Assembly (NCBI RefSeq): GCF_018129985.1 | Contig: NZ_JAFCKT010000001.1 | Coordinates: 992,001-1,056,000, forward strand | From: Bradyrhizobium sp. SZCCT0148 | GTDB taxonomy: Bacteria > Pseudomonadota > Alphaproteobacteria > Rhizobiales > Xanthobacteraceae | Length of the DNA: 64,000 nucleotides | Direction of reading: 5' to 3' | In this document: positions 25,974 through 35,035 of the stretch, in pieces | Layout of the letters: every line of letters starts with the position of its first letter | Position numbering within the stretch: the stretch's first letter is position 1 | Position numbers and translations under genes: made by a program | The notes under the pieces: generated by a model | The model's database searches: none | Told to the model about the DNA's origin: nothing | Seen by the model: the letters and a program-made list of their open reading frames with translations, nothing else

Positions 25974-26771
25974 ATGACGCTGACGTTGACGATCCTGGGC
26001 TGCGGCTCCTCCGCCGGCGTGCCACGCCCGGCACTGGGCTGGGGTGCCTGCGACCCCAGCAATCCCAAGAACCGCCGTCGCCGCTGCTCGCTGCTGGTCG
26101 AACGGACCTCAGAGCACGGCACCACGCGCATCGTGATCGACACCTCGCCGGACCTTCGCGAGCAATTGCTCGCGACCAATGTCGATCACATCGACGCCGT
26201 GTTTCTGACCCATGAGCACGCCGACCAGACCCACGGCATGGATGATCTGCGTTCGGTCGTGATGCACATGCGCCGCCGCATCCCGACCTATTTCAACCAG
26301 TCGACGGCCAAGGACATCCTGTCGCGGTTCTCCTATTGCTTCATCTCGCCGGAGGGCAGCGACTATCCGCCCATCCTGACCCGGCATTCGATCGAGGCGG
26401 GCGAAAGCCAGACCGTTCTGGGGAAAGGCGGCGCCGTCACGATGACGGCCTTTCTGGTGCAGCACGGCAACATCCCCGCGCTCGGCTACCGCATCGGCGA
26501 TGCGGCCTACACGCCCGATCTGAACGACATCCCGCGCGAGAGCTGGGGTGCGCTGGAAAACCTCGATCTCTGGATCGTCGACGGCCTGCGCTACACCAGT
26601 CATGTCAGCCATTTCAGCATCAACGACGCGCTGTCCTGGATCGAGCGGTTCAAGCCGAAGCGCGCCGTTATCACCAACATGACGGCCGACGTCGACTACG
26701 AGGTCATCCGGCAATCGCTGCCCGCAGGCGTCGTGCCCGCTTTTGACGGGCTGCGGCTGGAGACGCATTGA
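25974..26771 (+). CDS. MBL-fold hydrolase, PhnP-like
   Basis: 265 residues. The start TLTILGCGSSAGVPRPALGW and the zinc motif FLTHEHADQTHGMDDLRS (HxHxDH) place it with the phosphoribosyl cyclic phosphate phosphodiesterase (PhnP)-like branch of the metallo-beta-lactamase superfamily. The metal ligand regions VDGLRYTSHVSHFSINDAL and NMTADVDYEVI complete the site. No phn genes are near, so the substrate is unknown. It is probably co-transcribed with tatD. Confidence 0.87.
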   Translation: MTLTLTILGCGSSAGVPRPALGWGACDPSNPKNRRRRCSLLVERTSEHGTTRIVIDTSPDLREQLLATNVDHIDAVFLTHEHADQTHGMDDLRSVVMHMRRRIPTYFNQSTAKDILSRFSYCFISPEGSDYPPILTRHSIEAGESQTVLGKGGAVTMTAFLVQHGNIPALGYRIGDAAYTPDLNDIPRESWGALENLDLWIVDGLRYTSHVSHFSINDALSWIERFKPKRAVITNMTADVDYEVIRQSLPAGVVPAFDGLRLETH

Positions 26772-26942
26772 ACCTGCGGTAGAAATTCCACCCCGGCAGG
26801 CATAGTCCTTGCTTGCATCCGCTGCATCATGTTGATCTAACGTCTGAAAGACAGTCGTTGGGCAAGGGCGGTAGGCAGGATCGGTGACGCGCGATATTGA
26901 TCGCCCGGCCGGCTGATCGCCTCGTATGAGGATGGGGATTGC

Positions 26943-27524
26943 GTGGCAGGGGACGACGTAACGACGGGGGGGCCGCTGCGCCGTGCGCTGGATCTTCTCT
27001 ATCTCTGGGCGGGCTACGCCGCCGGCGCCTTCATGGTTGCGATCTTTGCAATCATGATGGCGATGTCGGTCGGGCGCCAATTCGCGATCAACATTCCCGC
27101 CGGCGATGATTTCGCGTCATGGTGCATGGCCGCGATGGCTTTCCTCGGCCTCGCGCACACCTTCAAGCGCGGAGAGATGATCCGCGTCGGCCTGCTGCTG
27201 GAGCGTTTGCACGGGCGAACCAAGCAGATCGCGGAGATCGTGGCGCTCGGAATCGCCACCGCCTTCATTCTCTATTTCACCCGCTACGCGGTGCAGATGA
27301 CCTACGATTCCTGGCGCTTCAATGATGTGGCGCAGGGCGTCGTCCCGCTTCCGCTCTGGATCCCGCAGCTCGGCTTCGCCGGCGGTCTTGCGATCCTGTC
27401 GATCGCCCTCATCGATGAAATGGTCGGGGTCGTCGGCGGCAAGCGGCCGACCTACGAGAAGGGATCGCCGGACGAAACCCCGGAAGAGTTCGTCGAGCGT
27501 ATCTCGCAGGGCGGCGGAGGTTGA
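26943..27524 (+). CDS. TRAP transporter small membrane subunit (DctQ)
   Basis: 193 residues with four hydrophobic segments and the DctQ-type motif DDFASWCMAAMAFLGLAHTF, followed by KRGEMIRVGLL. The start is GTG. It is the first gene of a DctQ-DctM-DctP operon, with two bases between its stop and the dctM start. The C-terminal tail is acidic. The 171-bp gap upstream shows no recognised operator. Confidence 0.88.
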   Translation: MAGDDVTTGGPLRRALDLLYLWAGYAAGAFMVAIFAIMMAMSVGRQFAINIPAGDDFASWCMAAMAFLGLAHTFKRGEMIRVGLLLERLHGRTKQIAEIVALGIATAFILYFTRYAVQMTYDSWRFNDVAQGVVPLPLWIPQLGFAGGLAILSIALIDEMVGVVGGKRPTYEKGSPDETPEEFVERISQGGGG

Positions 27525-27526
27525 CC

Positions 27527-28840
27527 ATGGCCAATCTCGGCATGATCGAGCTGTCGTTCGTCCTGCTCGGCGTCATGATCCTGCTGCTGGGAAGCGGCGT
27601 TTGGATCGCGGTCTCGCTGGGCCTCGTCGGCTTCGTGGCGATGGCGCTGACGACCAGCCTGCCGCTCGGCGCCGTGCTCGCGACGACGACCTGGAGCGCC
27701 AGTTCGTCATGGACGTTGGCGGCGCTGCCCCTGTTCATCTGGATGGGCGAGATCCTCTTCCGCACCAAACTGTCGGAGGAAATGTTTCGGGGCCTGTCGC
27801 CCTGGGTTCAATGGCTGCCAGGGCGCCTGACCCATGTGAACGTGATCGGTTGCGGCATCTTCGCCGCGGTATCCGGCTCGTCGGCCGCGACCTGTGCGAC
27901 GATCGGCAAGATCGCGCTGCCCGAGCTCGACAAGCGCGGCTACGACAAGGGCCTGAGCCTCGGATCGCTTGCCGGCTCAGGCACGCTCGGCCTCCTGATC
28001 CCGCCCTCGATTCCGATGGTGGTCTACGCGGTCACGGCGAACGTCTCCGTGCTTCAGGTATTCCTTGGCGGCTTCCTGCCCGGCGTGCTCGTGATGGTGC
28101 TCTATTCGGGCTACATCATCCTCTGGTCGCTGCTCAATCCCAACAAGGTTCCGCCGCGCGATCCGCCGATGCCGTTCCGGCAGAAGCTGCGCGAGTCGGC
28201 GCGGCTTGCTCCCTGCCTACTGCTGATCCTGGCGGTGTTCCTCTCGCTCGTGCTCGGCTTTGCGACCGCCACGGAATGCGCCGCGTGGGGTGTGACGGGC
28301 GCGCTGCTGCTGGCGTGGTGGAGCGGCACGCTCACGCGCAAAAACTTCCTCGAAAGCATCATGAGCGCGACGCGCCTGACCTGCATGATCATGCTGATCC
28401 TGGCAGGCGCGGCGTACACCACGGCTGCGATGGCCTATACCGGCATTCCGGCCGCACTCGCCACCTGGGTCCAGGGGCAGCAGCTCACGCCGGGCATGCT
28501 CGCGCTGTATCTGAGCATCATGTACATCATCCTGGGCTGCCTGATCGACGGCATCTCGATGATCGTCCTGACCGCCGTCATCGTGCTGCCGATGGTCAGG
28601 CAGGCCGGTCTCGACCTGGTCTGGTTCGGCGTCTACCTCATCATCCACGTCGAGATGGCGCAGATCACGCCGCCGGTCGGATTCAATCTGTTCGTGCTGC
28701 AGAACATGAGCGGACGCGACACGTTCACGGTTGCGCGCGCGGCGTTTCCGTTCTTCGTCCTGCTGCTCGCCGCGGTATTCATCATCACGGAGTATCCGCA
28801 GATCGTGATGTTCCTGCCCAAGCTCGCTTTCCCAGACTGA
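27527..28840 (+). CDS. TRAP transporter large membrane subunit (DctM)
   Basis: 437 residues, about 12 hydrophobic segments, with DctM signatures ALPLFIWMGEILFRTKLSEE, VSGSSAATCATIGKIALPEL and GTLGLLIPPSIPMVVYAV. The ATG at 27527 has GGAGG with a 6-base spacer. It forms the sodium-coupled translocation channel for the ligand brought by the periplasmic subunit. The substrate cannot be told from the membrane subunit. Confidence 0.92.
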   Translation: MANLGMIELSFVLLGVMILLLGSGVWIAVSLGLVGFVAMALTTSLPLGAVLATTTWSASSSWTLAALPLFIWMGEILFRTKLSEEMFRGLSPWVQWLPGRLTHVNVIGCGIFAAVSGSSAATCATIGKIALPELDKRGYDKGLSLGSLAGSGTLGLLIPPSIPMVVYAVTANVSVLQVFLGGFLPGVLVMVLYSGYIILWSLLNPNKVPPRDPPMPFRQKLRESARLAPCLLLILAVFLSLVLGFATATECAAWGVTGALLLAWWSGTLTRKNFLESIMSATRLTCMIMLILAGAAYTTAAMAYTGIPAALATWVQGQQLTPGMLALYLSIMYIILGCLIDGISMIVLTAVIVLPMVRQAGLDLVWFGVYLIIHVEMAQITPPVGFNLFVLQNMSGRDTFTVARAAFPFFVLLLAAVFIITEYPQIVMFLPKLAFPD

Positions 28841-28872
28841 GCGTAATCAAATCGAATGTGAGGAGAAGTCCG

Positions 28873-29850
28873 ATGATGTCTCGTTTGTTGCGCGCGTCCT
28901 TGATCGCGGGCGTTATGGCGATTGCGACCCCCGCCTTGGCCCAAACCAAATGGAATCTGCCGGCGGCATATCCGGCGGACAATCCGCACTCCGAAAATCT
29001 CGTCGCCTTCGCCAAGGATGTCGATGCCGCCACGTCCGGCAAGCTCCAGATCACGGTTCATCCCGGCGCTTCGCTGTTCAAGGCACCGGACATCAAGCGT
29101 GCGGTGATGACCGGGCAGGCGCAGATGGGCGAGGTGCTGCTATCGATCCACGAGAACGAGGATCCGATGTTCGGCATCGACGTCGTGCCGTTCCTGGCGA
29201 CCAGCTTCCCGGATGCGATGAAGCTGTATCAGGCCTCCAAGCCCGCAATCGCCAAGAAGCTCGACGCGCAGGGTCTCAAGCTGCTGTTCGTGGTGCCGTG
29301 GGCGCCGCAGGGGGTCTACGTCAACAAACCGCTCGCCACGATCGAGGACATGAAGGGCCTGAAATGGCGCGCCTACAATGTCGGTACCGCGCGTATCGGC
29401 GAGTTGGTCGGCGCGCAGTCGGTCACGATCCAGGCCGCGGAACTGCCGCAGGCGCTCGCGACCGGCGTGGTGAATTCGTTCATGTCGTCGGGCGGTACGG
29501 GCTACGACGCGAAGGCGTGGGAGTCGCTGAAGTATTTCTATGACGTGCAGGCCTGGATTCCCAAGGACTACACCTTCGTGAACAAGGCCGCGTTCGACGC
29601 GCTCGACAAGCCGACCCAGGAGGCCATTCTCAAGGCGGCTGCAACGGCGGAAACCCGCGGCTGGAAGGCCTGGCAGGACAAGAGCACCTGGTACATCGAT
29701 CAGCTCAAGGCCAAAGGCATGACCGTCGAGCCGCCGAGCCCGGCGTTGAAGGCCGGCTTCCAGAAGATCGGCGAACAGCTCACGACCGATTGGCTCAAGA
29801 AGGCGGGGTCCGACGGGCAGGCCGTCGTCGACGCCTACAAGAAGATGTGA
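28873..29850 (+). CDS. TRAP transporter substrate-binding protein (DctP)
   Basis: 325 residues. AGGAGAA lies 6 bases before the ATG. A signal peptide (RLLRASLIAGVMAIATPALA) leads to a DctP fold: LVAFAKDVDAATSGKLQITV, FKAPDIKRAVMTGQAQMGEV, and the binding-site segment MKGLKWRAYNVGTARIGELV. The Arg in KWRAYN is the usual carboxylate anchor, so the ligand is probably an organic acid. It is last in the dctQ-dctM-dctP operon and is convergent with the acyl-CoA synthetase gene. Confidence 0.9.
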   Translation: MMSRLLRASLIAGVMAIATPALAQTKWNLPAAYPADNPHSENLVAFAKDVDAATSGKLQITVHPGASLFKAPDIKRAVMTGQAQMGEVLLSIHENEDPMFGIDVVPFLATSFPDAMKLYQASKPAIAKKLDAQGLKLLFVVPWAPQGVYVNKPLATIEDMKGLKWRAYNVGTARIGELVGAQSVTIQAAELPQALATGVVNSFMSSGGTGYDAKAWESLKYFYDVQAWIPKDYTFVNKAAFDALDKPTQEAILKAAATAETRGWKAWQDKSTWYIDQLKAKGMTVEPPSPALKAGFQKIGEQLTTDWLKKAGSDGQAVVDAYKKM

Positions 29851-29863
29851 AACTCAGCGTCTT

Positions 29864-29888
29864 CCGCCCGCCATGCTCGTGCGGGCGG
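29864..29888. terminator. Bidirectional hairpin between convergent genes
   Basis: An 8-bp perfect stem CCGCCCGC/GCGGGCGG with a 9-base loop lies between the ends of the dctP and acyl-CoA synthetase genes. No strong T-tract follows on either strand. Confidence 0.5.
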
Positions 29889-29906
29889 GAGACTCTCGGA
29901 CGATGT

Positions 29907-31556
29907 TCAGGCCGTGATCGCTTTGGCTGATCCGACCTCGTTCCGCAGCAGAAATTTTTGAATCTTGCCCGTGGACGTTTTCGGGATGGGCCCGAACACG
30001 ACGGCCTTCGGCGTCTTGAAGCCCGACATGTGGCTGCGGCAGAACGCGATGATGTCGGCTTCGCTGGCGGTCGCGCCGTCCTTCAGTTCGACGAAGGCGC
30101 AGGGCACTTCACCCCATTTCGGATCGGGCTTTGCCACCACGGCGGCGAACAGCACGGCCGGATGCTTGTAGAGAATGTCCTCGACCTCGACGGAGGAGAT
30201 GTTCTCGCCGCCGGAGATGATGATGTCCTTGGATCGGTCCTTGATGATGACGTAGCCGTGCTCGTCGAGCACGCCGAGGTCGCCCGTGTGAAACCAGCCG
30301 CCTTCGAAAGCTTCCTTCGTCGCTTTCTCGTTCTTGAGATAGCCTTTCATCACGATGTTGCCGCGGAACATGACCTCGCCGATGGTCTCGCCGTCGCGCG
30401 GCACCTGTCGCATGGTCTGCGGATCGATGACGGTGACGCCTTCCTGCAGCGGGTAGGGCACGCCCTGCCGGCGCTTCATGCGCGCGCGTTCGGCCGGCGG
30501 AAGCTCGTCCCAGCCGGGCTGCTCGGCGCAGACGGAGGCGGGGCCGTAGACCTCGGTCAGGCCATACACGTGGGTCAGCTTGATGCCGATGCTCTCGGCG
30601 CCCTCGAGCACGGCGACCGGCGGCGCGGCGCCGGCGATCAGGCCGACGACGCGGCGCGCAGCGTTGCCTTTTGGCGCATCGGGGGCGTTGATCAGCACGT
30701 TGTACACGATCGGCGCGCCGCACATGTGGGTGACGCCGTGTTGCTTGATCAGTTCGAAGATCTTGGTCGGCTCGACCTTGCGCAGGCAGACATTGATGCC
30801 GGCCGCAGCCGCGATGGTCCAAGGGAAGCACCAGCCGTTGCAATGGAACATCGGCAGCGTCCAGAGATAGACCGGATGCTGGCCGAGTTGGCCTGCGAGG
30901 ATGTTGCTGACCGCGTTGAGATAGGCGCCGCGATGATGGGTGACGACGCCCTTGGGATTTCCGGTCGTGCCCGAGGTGTAGCTCAGCGCGATCGCGTCCC
31001 ATTCGTCGCTCGGCGTGATCGCCGCGAAATCCGGATCGCCTTGCGCAACCGCTGCCTCATATTCGATCTCTCCGATGCGGCAGCCACCCTTGAACGACGC
31101 ATCGTCAACATCGACCACCAAAGGCTTCGCGCCCTTCATCTGCGCCAGCGCATCGGTGATCACGCCCGAAAACTCGGGATCGACCAGGATGATCTTCGCG
31201 CCGCCGTGATCGAGCTGGAACGCGATCGAGGGCGCATCGAGGCGGATGTTGAGCGCGTTGAGCACGGCGCCGGTCATGGGCACGGCGAAATGCGCCTCGT
31301 TCATCGCCGGGATGTTCGGCAGCATCGCCGCGACGGTGTCGCCGACGCCGATGCCCTTGCGCGCGAGCCAGGACGCAAAGCGCTTGCAGCGCTCATGGGT
31401 CTGCGCCCATGTGAAGCTGCGGCCCTCATAGACCGTGCTGACATGATCGGGATAGACGGCGGCGCTGCGCGCGAGGAAGCTCAAGGGACTGAGCGGAACG
31501 TAATTGGCGGGCGTCTTGTCGAGACCGATCTGGTACTGGTTTTGCCGCTCACTCAT
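29907..31556 (-). CDS. Acyl-CoA synthetase (AMP-binding, medium/long-chain or methylmercaptopropionate type)
   Basis: 549 residues. The AMP-binding P-loop motif is LSYTSGTTGNPKGVVTHHRG, the adenine motif THVYGLTEVYGPASVC, and the hinge/A8 region WFHTGDLGVLDEHGYVIIKD; the catalytic Lys lies in PKTSTGKIQKF. The overall pattern (PMFHCNGWCFPWTIAAAAG) matches the acyl-CoA synthetase group that includes DmdB-type enzymes. It is the last gene of an operon with the DctP and fused DctQM genes, 21 bp after them, so it may activate the acid that transporter imports. Confidence 0.9.
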   Translation of the reverse strand: MSERQNQYQIGLDKTPANYVPLSPLSFLARSAAVYPDHVSTVYEGRSFTWAQTHERCKRFASWLARKGIGVGDTVAAMLPNIPAMNEAHFAVPMTGAVLNALNIRLDAPSIAFQLDHGGAKIILVDPEFSGVITDALAQMKGAKPLVVDVDDASFKGGCRIGEIEYEAAVAQGDPDFAAITPSDEWDAIALSYTSGTTGNPKGVVTHHRGAYLNAVSNILAGQLGQHPVYLWTLPMFHCNGWCFPWTIAAAAGINVCLRKVEPTKIFELIKQHGVTHMCGAPIVYNVLINAPDAPKGNAARRVVGLIAGAAPPVAVLEGAESIGIKLTHVYGLTEVYGPASVCAEQPGWDELPPAERARMKRRQGVPYPLQEGVTVIDPQTMRQVPRDGETIGEVMFRGNIVMKGYLKNEKATKEAFEGGWFHTGDLGVLDEHGYVIIKDRSKDIIISGGENISSVEVEDILYKHPAVLFAAVVAKPDPKWGEVPCAFVELKDGATASEADIIAFCRSHMSGFKTPKAVVFGPIPKTSTGKIQKFLLRNEVGSAKAITA

Positions 31557-31577
31557 CGACAGCCTCCGTCAAACGCC

Positions 31578-33467
31578 TCAAAGAAATCCGATCGAGATCC
31601 AGGGGAAGATCGCGACGATGATCAATCCCGCCAGCAGCGCCAGCAGATAGCCCCAGATGGGCCGGATGCCTTCGGCCGGATCGACGCGTCCGATGGCGCA
31701 GGCCGCATAATAGCCGACGCCGAACGGCGGGGCGAATAGCCCAATACCCATCGCGAGAATGATCACCATGGCGTAGTGCACCTCGTGCACGCCGACGGCC
31801 CGGGCGATCGGAAACAGCAGCGGCCCGAACAGCACGATCGCCGGGATGCCCTCCAGCACGCTGCCGAGGATGGTGAAAGCCAGGATCGAGACCGCGATGA
31901 AGGTCGCAGCGCCCCCCGGCAATCCGGTCATCGCCGCTGCCAGCGCGCGCGAGAAGCCTGATTGGGTCAGGCCCCAGGCCATGCCGGTCGCCGTGCCGAT
32001 GATCAGCAGGATGGCGCCGGAGAGTGCCGCGGTCTCGACCAGCATCGGAAACAGCCGCGACCAGTCGAAGCGGCGGTAGACGAGGAGGCCGACCAGGGCG
32101 CCGTAGACGATGCCGATGGTGGAGACCTCGGTCGCGGTGGCGATGCCCTCGACCACGGCGTAGCGGATCACGAAGGGCAGCGCGAGCGCGGGCAGGGCGA
32201 TGACGAAGGTCTTGCCGATCTCGCCGCCCGTGGCGCGGCGGACGTGGCTCATGTCCTCGTGGCGGTAACGCCACCACACCAGCATGCACAGCGTGATCGC
32301 GAGCACGACGCCGGGGAGGAGGCCGCCGGTGAACAGGGCGGCGATCGAGACGCCGGTGACCGAGCCGATCGTGATCAGCACGAGGCTCGGCGGAATGGTT
32401 TCGGTCTGAGCTCCGGTCGCCGCCAGAAGCGCGACGAGATCGCCGGGCTTGGCGCCGCGCTGTTTCATCTCCGGAAACAGCACGGGTGCGACGGCTGCCA
32501 TGTCGGCGGCCTTGGCGCCCGATATGCCCGAGACCAGGTACATGGCGCCGACCAGCACGTAATGCAGGCCGCCGCGGACATGGCCGAGCAGGCTCGCGAG
32601 AAAAGCCACCATGGCCCGCGCCATGCCGGTCATCTCGATCAAGAGCCCCAAAAACACGAACAGCGGCACCGAGAGCAAAATGAGGTGGCTCATGCCCTCG
32701 TCCATCCGCCCGACCAGCACCATCACGGGCGTCCGCGTCGTCAGCGCGAGATAGCCGAAGATCGCAAGGCCAAACCCGAACGCAATGGGAACGCCGGCGA
32801 AGACGCAGAAGCCGGCGACGCCGACGAAGAAGATGACGAGGTTGAGATTGCCGAGCGGCCGCAGCGACGGCTCCGCCAGCCAGAACAGGCCGATGACGGC
32901 AGCGACGGTGACGATGGCCGCCGCAACCATCCGCCAATCCGCCGCGCGCAGCAGCCGCAGCAAGGCAAAGGCCGCCATGAGGCCGATGCCGACCGGCAGC
33001 GCGGCGGCGCGCCACATGTTCGAGATCTGCAGCGCCGGCGTGGTGATGTAGCTTTCTTCATAGGCATAGTCGCAGGCCGGCCAGACGATCAGGATCAGGA
33101 ATGCCAGCGCCGCAGAGGTCGCGACCAGGTCGAGATAGGCCCTCACGGATGGCCTGGCGCTGGCGACGATCGCGGTCATGCGCATGTGCTCGGAGCGACG
33201 GAACGCAACCGCCGCCCCCAGCATCGCGAGCCACAGGAACAGGATCGAGGCGAGCTCGTCCGACCAGATCAACGGCCGGTGCAGGCCGTAGCGGGCCACC
33301 ACGCCGGCAAACAGGATCACGATCTCGGCGACGACCAGGGACGCCGCCGGGATTTCGACGGCGAGACCGAGCACGCGCTCGAGCGAAGCCAGCACGGAAG
33401 GTCGGCGAGGGGACTGAAACGCCACCTCGCCCGCCACTGTGGTCACCTCGACCTCGACATGAGCCAT
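31578..33467 (-). CDS. Fused TRAP transporter membrane protein (DctQM)
   Basis: 629 residues. The first 190 residues form a DctQ-type domain (PLIWSDELASILFLWLAMLG; RRSEHMRMTAIV). The remainder is DctM-like (VPLFVFLGLLIEMTGMARAM; GISGAKAADMAAVAPVLFPE; IPPSLVLITIGSVTG). Fusion of both subunits in one polypeptide is a known TRAP variant. It lies between its DctP gene (15-bp gap) and the acyl-CoA synthetase gene. Confidence 0.9.
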   Translation of the reverse strand: MAHVEVEVTTVAGEVAFQSPRRPSVLASLERVLGLAVEIPAASLVVAEIVILFAGVVARYGLHRPLIWSDELASILFLWLAMLGAAVAFRRSEHMRMTAIVASARPSVRAYLDLVATSAALAFLILIVWPACDYAYEESYITTPALQISNMWRAAALPVGIGLMAAFALLRLLRAADWRMVAAAIVTVAAVIGLFWLAEPSLRPLGNLNLVIFFVGVAGFCVFAGVPIAFGFGLAIFGYLALTTRTPVMVLVGRMDEGMSHLILLSVPLFVFLGLLIEMTGMARAMVAFLASLLGHVRGGLHYVLVGAMYLVSGISGAKAADMAAVAPVLFPEMKQRGAKPGDLVALLAATGAQTETIPPSLVLITIGSVTGVSIAALFTGGLLPGVVLAITLCMLVWWRYRHEDMSHVRRATGGEIGKTFVIALPALALPFVIRYAVVEGIATATEVSTIGIVYGALVGLLVYRRFDWSRLFPMLVETAALSGAILLIIGTATGMAWGLTQSGFSRALAAAMTGLPGGAATFIAVSILAFTILGSVLEGIPAIVLFGPLLFPIARAVGVHEVHYAMVIILAMGIGLFAPPFGVGYYAACAIGRVDPAEGIRPIWGYLLALLAGLIIVAIFPWISIGFL

Positions 33468-33482
33468 GACGGCCCCAACGGG

Positions 33483-34514
33483 TTACGACAGCTTGCCGAC
33501 CGCCTTTTCCAGGAGGTCCCAGGCCTGGTCGCCATACTTGCCCTTCCACTCGGCATAGAAGCCGGCGGTCCGCAGCTTGTCGCGGAACGGTGCCACCGTG
33601 GGCTGATTGAAGGTCAGGCCCTTGGTCGCGAGCTCCTGCTGCAGACTGGCATTGAGCTTGGCGGTATCCTCACGCTCCTTGACGGCGGCGGCATTGATGT
33701 TCTTGGCGACGATCGTGCGCACGTCCTGCGGCAGCTTTTCCCAGGCGCGGCGGTTGGCCAGGAACCAGAAGCCGTCCCACATGTGGTTGGTCAGCGAGCA
33801 GTACTTCTGCACCTCGTAGAGCTTGGCGGTCGAGATGATCGCCAGCGGGTTCTCCTGGCCCTCGACGATCTTGGTCTGCAGCGCCGAATAGACCTCGCTG
33901 AAATTGATCGAGGCGGGCGCCGCGTCGAACGCCTTGAACATCGAGGTCCACAGCGGCGACACCGGCACGCGGATTTTGAAGCCCTTGAAGTCGTCGGGAC
34001 CGGTGATCGGCTTGCTCGACGAGGTGGTCTGGCGGAAGCCGTTGTCCCAGATCTTGTCCATGACCTCGAGGCCGGCCTTCTTGATCTCGCCGCGGACATG
34101 GGCGCCGAGGTCGCCGTCCATGGCCTTCCAGACCGTGTCATAGTCCGGGAACGCGAAGCCGATACCGTTGATGGACGCCGCCGGCACCAGAGTCGACAGG
34201 ATCAGGCCGGACAGCGTGAAGAACTCGACGCCGCCGGAGCGGATCTGGCTCAGCATGTCGGTGTCGGAGCCGAGCTGGTTGTTCGGGAAGATCTGGAGGT
34301 CGAACTTGCCATTGGTCTCGGTCTTGATCGCCGCCGCCATCTCCTTGGCGCGGACGTTCAGCGGATGGGTGTCCGGCAGGTTGTTGGCATATTTGTAGGT
34401 GAACTCGGCGCTCTCGGCGCGGGCCACATGGGGCGCACCGATGCCGCCCAAGACCGCGGATGCGGCGGAGGCCTTGAGAAGCGTGCGTCGGGAATAGCGC
34501 GTTGAAAAGACCAT
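33483..34514 (-). CDS. TRAP transporter substrate-binding protein (DctP), Tat-type signal
   Basis: 343 residues from the ATG at 34514 (GAGGAAG upstream). The signal STRYSRRTLLKASAASAVLG contains a twin-arginine motif (SRRTLLK), so export as a folded protein through Tat is likely. The DctP fold follows: NGKFDLQIFPNNQLGSDTDM, GFKIRVPVSPLWTSMFKAFD (the ligand Arg) and PASINFSEVYSALQTKIVEG. It heads a second TRAP operon with the fused DctQM and acyl-CoA synthetase genes. Starts further upstream would include the 23-bp repeat and are rejected. Confidence 0.9.
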   Translation of the reverse strand: MVFSTRYSRRTLLKASAASAVLGGIGAPHVARAESAEFTYKYANNLPDTHPLNVRAKEMAAAIKTETNGKFDLQIFPNNQLGSDTDMLSQIRSGGVEFFTLSGLILSTLVPAASINGIGFAFPDYDTVWKAMDGDLGAHVRGEIKKAGLEVMDKIWDNGFRQTTSSSKPITGPDDFKGFKIRVPVSPLWTSMFKAFDAAPASINFSEVYSALQTKIVEGQENPLAIISTAKLYEVQKYCSLTNHMWDGFWFLANRRAWEKLPQDVRTIVAKNINAAAVKEREDTAKLNASLQQELATKGLTFNQPTVAPFRDKLRTAGFYAEWKGKYGDQAWDLLEKAVGKLS

Positions 34515-35035
34515 GGGTCTGCTTCCTCGGAAGTTTGTTGTTGTTCTGAGTCGCAAACCTATACGGACGGAAGCCCTGAAGGTCATCTGCGATCTCGCGA
34601 GGCCTCGCTTATTGCAGCCGGACAAGGTCACGGCAATATCGGCTTTCGGCGAGATGGGCCGGATGCAAAATTTGAAAAACAACCCCATGCACAGTAGCCG
34701 TCAAGCATCGAGGCGGGCGTGGATGCCCGGACCGGGAATCTTGTTGGCGCGAAGGTGCGATGACAGGAGTTTCGTCTAAATAACTGATCTGATTGTACAT
34801 AAATATATTCCATAATATACCTTATGCGAATCATGGATATGGGCATGCTGTCATAGGCAAAGCTTCACCCTCCCGATCTCCCGCTCCTGGTGACCCGCTC
34901 GTGGTGAAAAGTCCGGGCCGGCTTGCGACCTCGACGGTTGCCTCGGGTGCTCCAGCTAGCCACCACAGGCAGTCTACTCCGTCGCCGGTTTGGGAGGCCC
35001 GGCATGCCGGAGAGCTGCTCGTGACGTCTGGCGCT
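34515..35035. other. 521-bp intergenic region with AT-rich tract
   Basis: No supported gene. It holds copy 2 of the 23-bp repeat and, at about 34778-34836, a tract far more AT-rich than the surroundings (for example GTACATAAATATATTCCATA). This is the presumed promoter region of the second TRAP operon; the tract may be a regulator site or a short foreign remnant. Confidence 0.5.
34676..34698 (-). repeat. 23-bp intergenic repeat, copy 2
   Basis: Reverse copy of the element at 13043-13065, identical over 23 bases, followed by TCAAATTTT on the minus strand. It lies 162-184 bp upstream of the dctP start and points towards it. TTGACG precedes the core by one base here but not in copy 1. Confidence 0.6.

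Noticed and set aside
31962..34505. 847-codon open frame on the plus strand
   Set aside because: Antisense to the fused TRAP gene and its DctP gene; composition is Arg/His/Asp-rich and matches no family.
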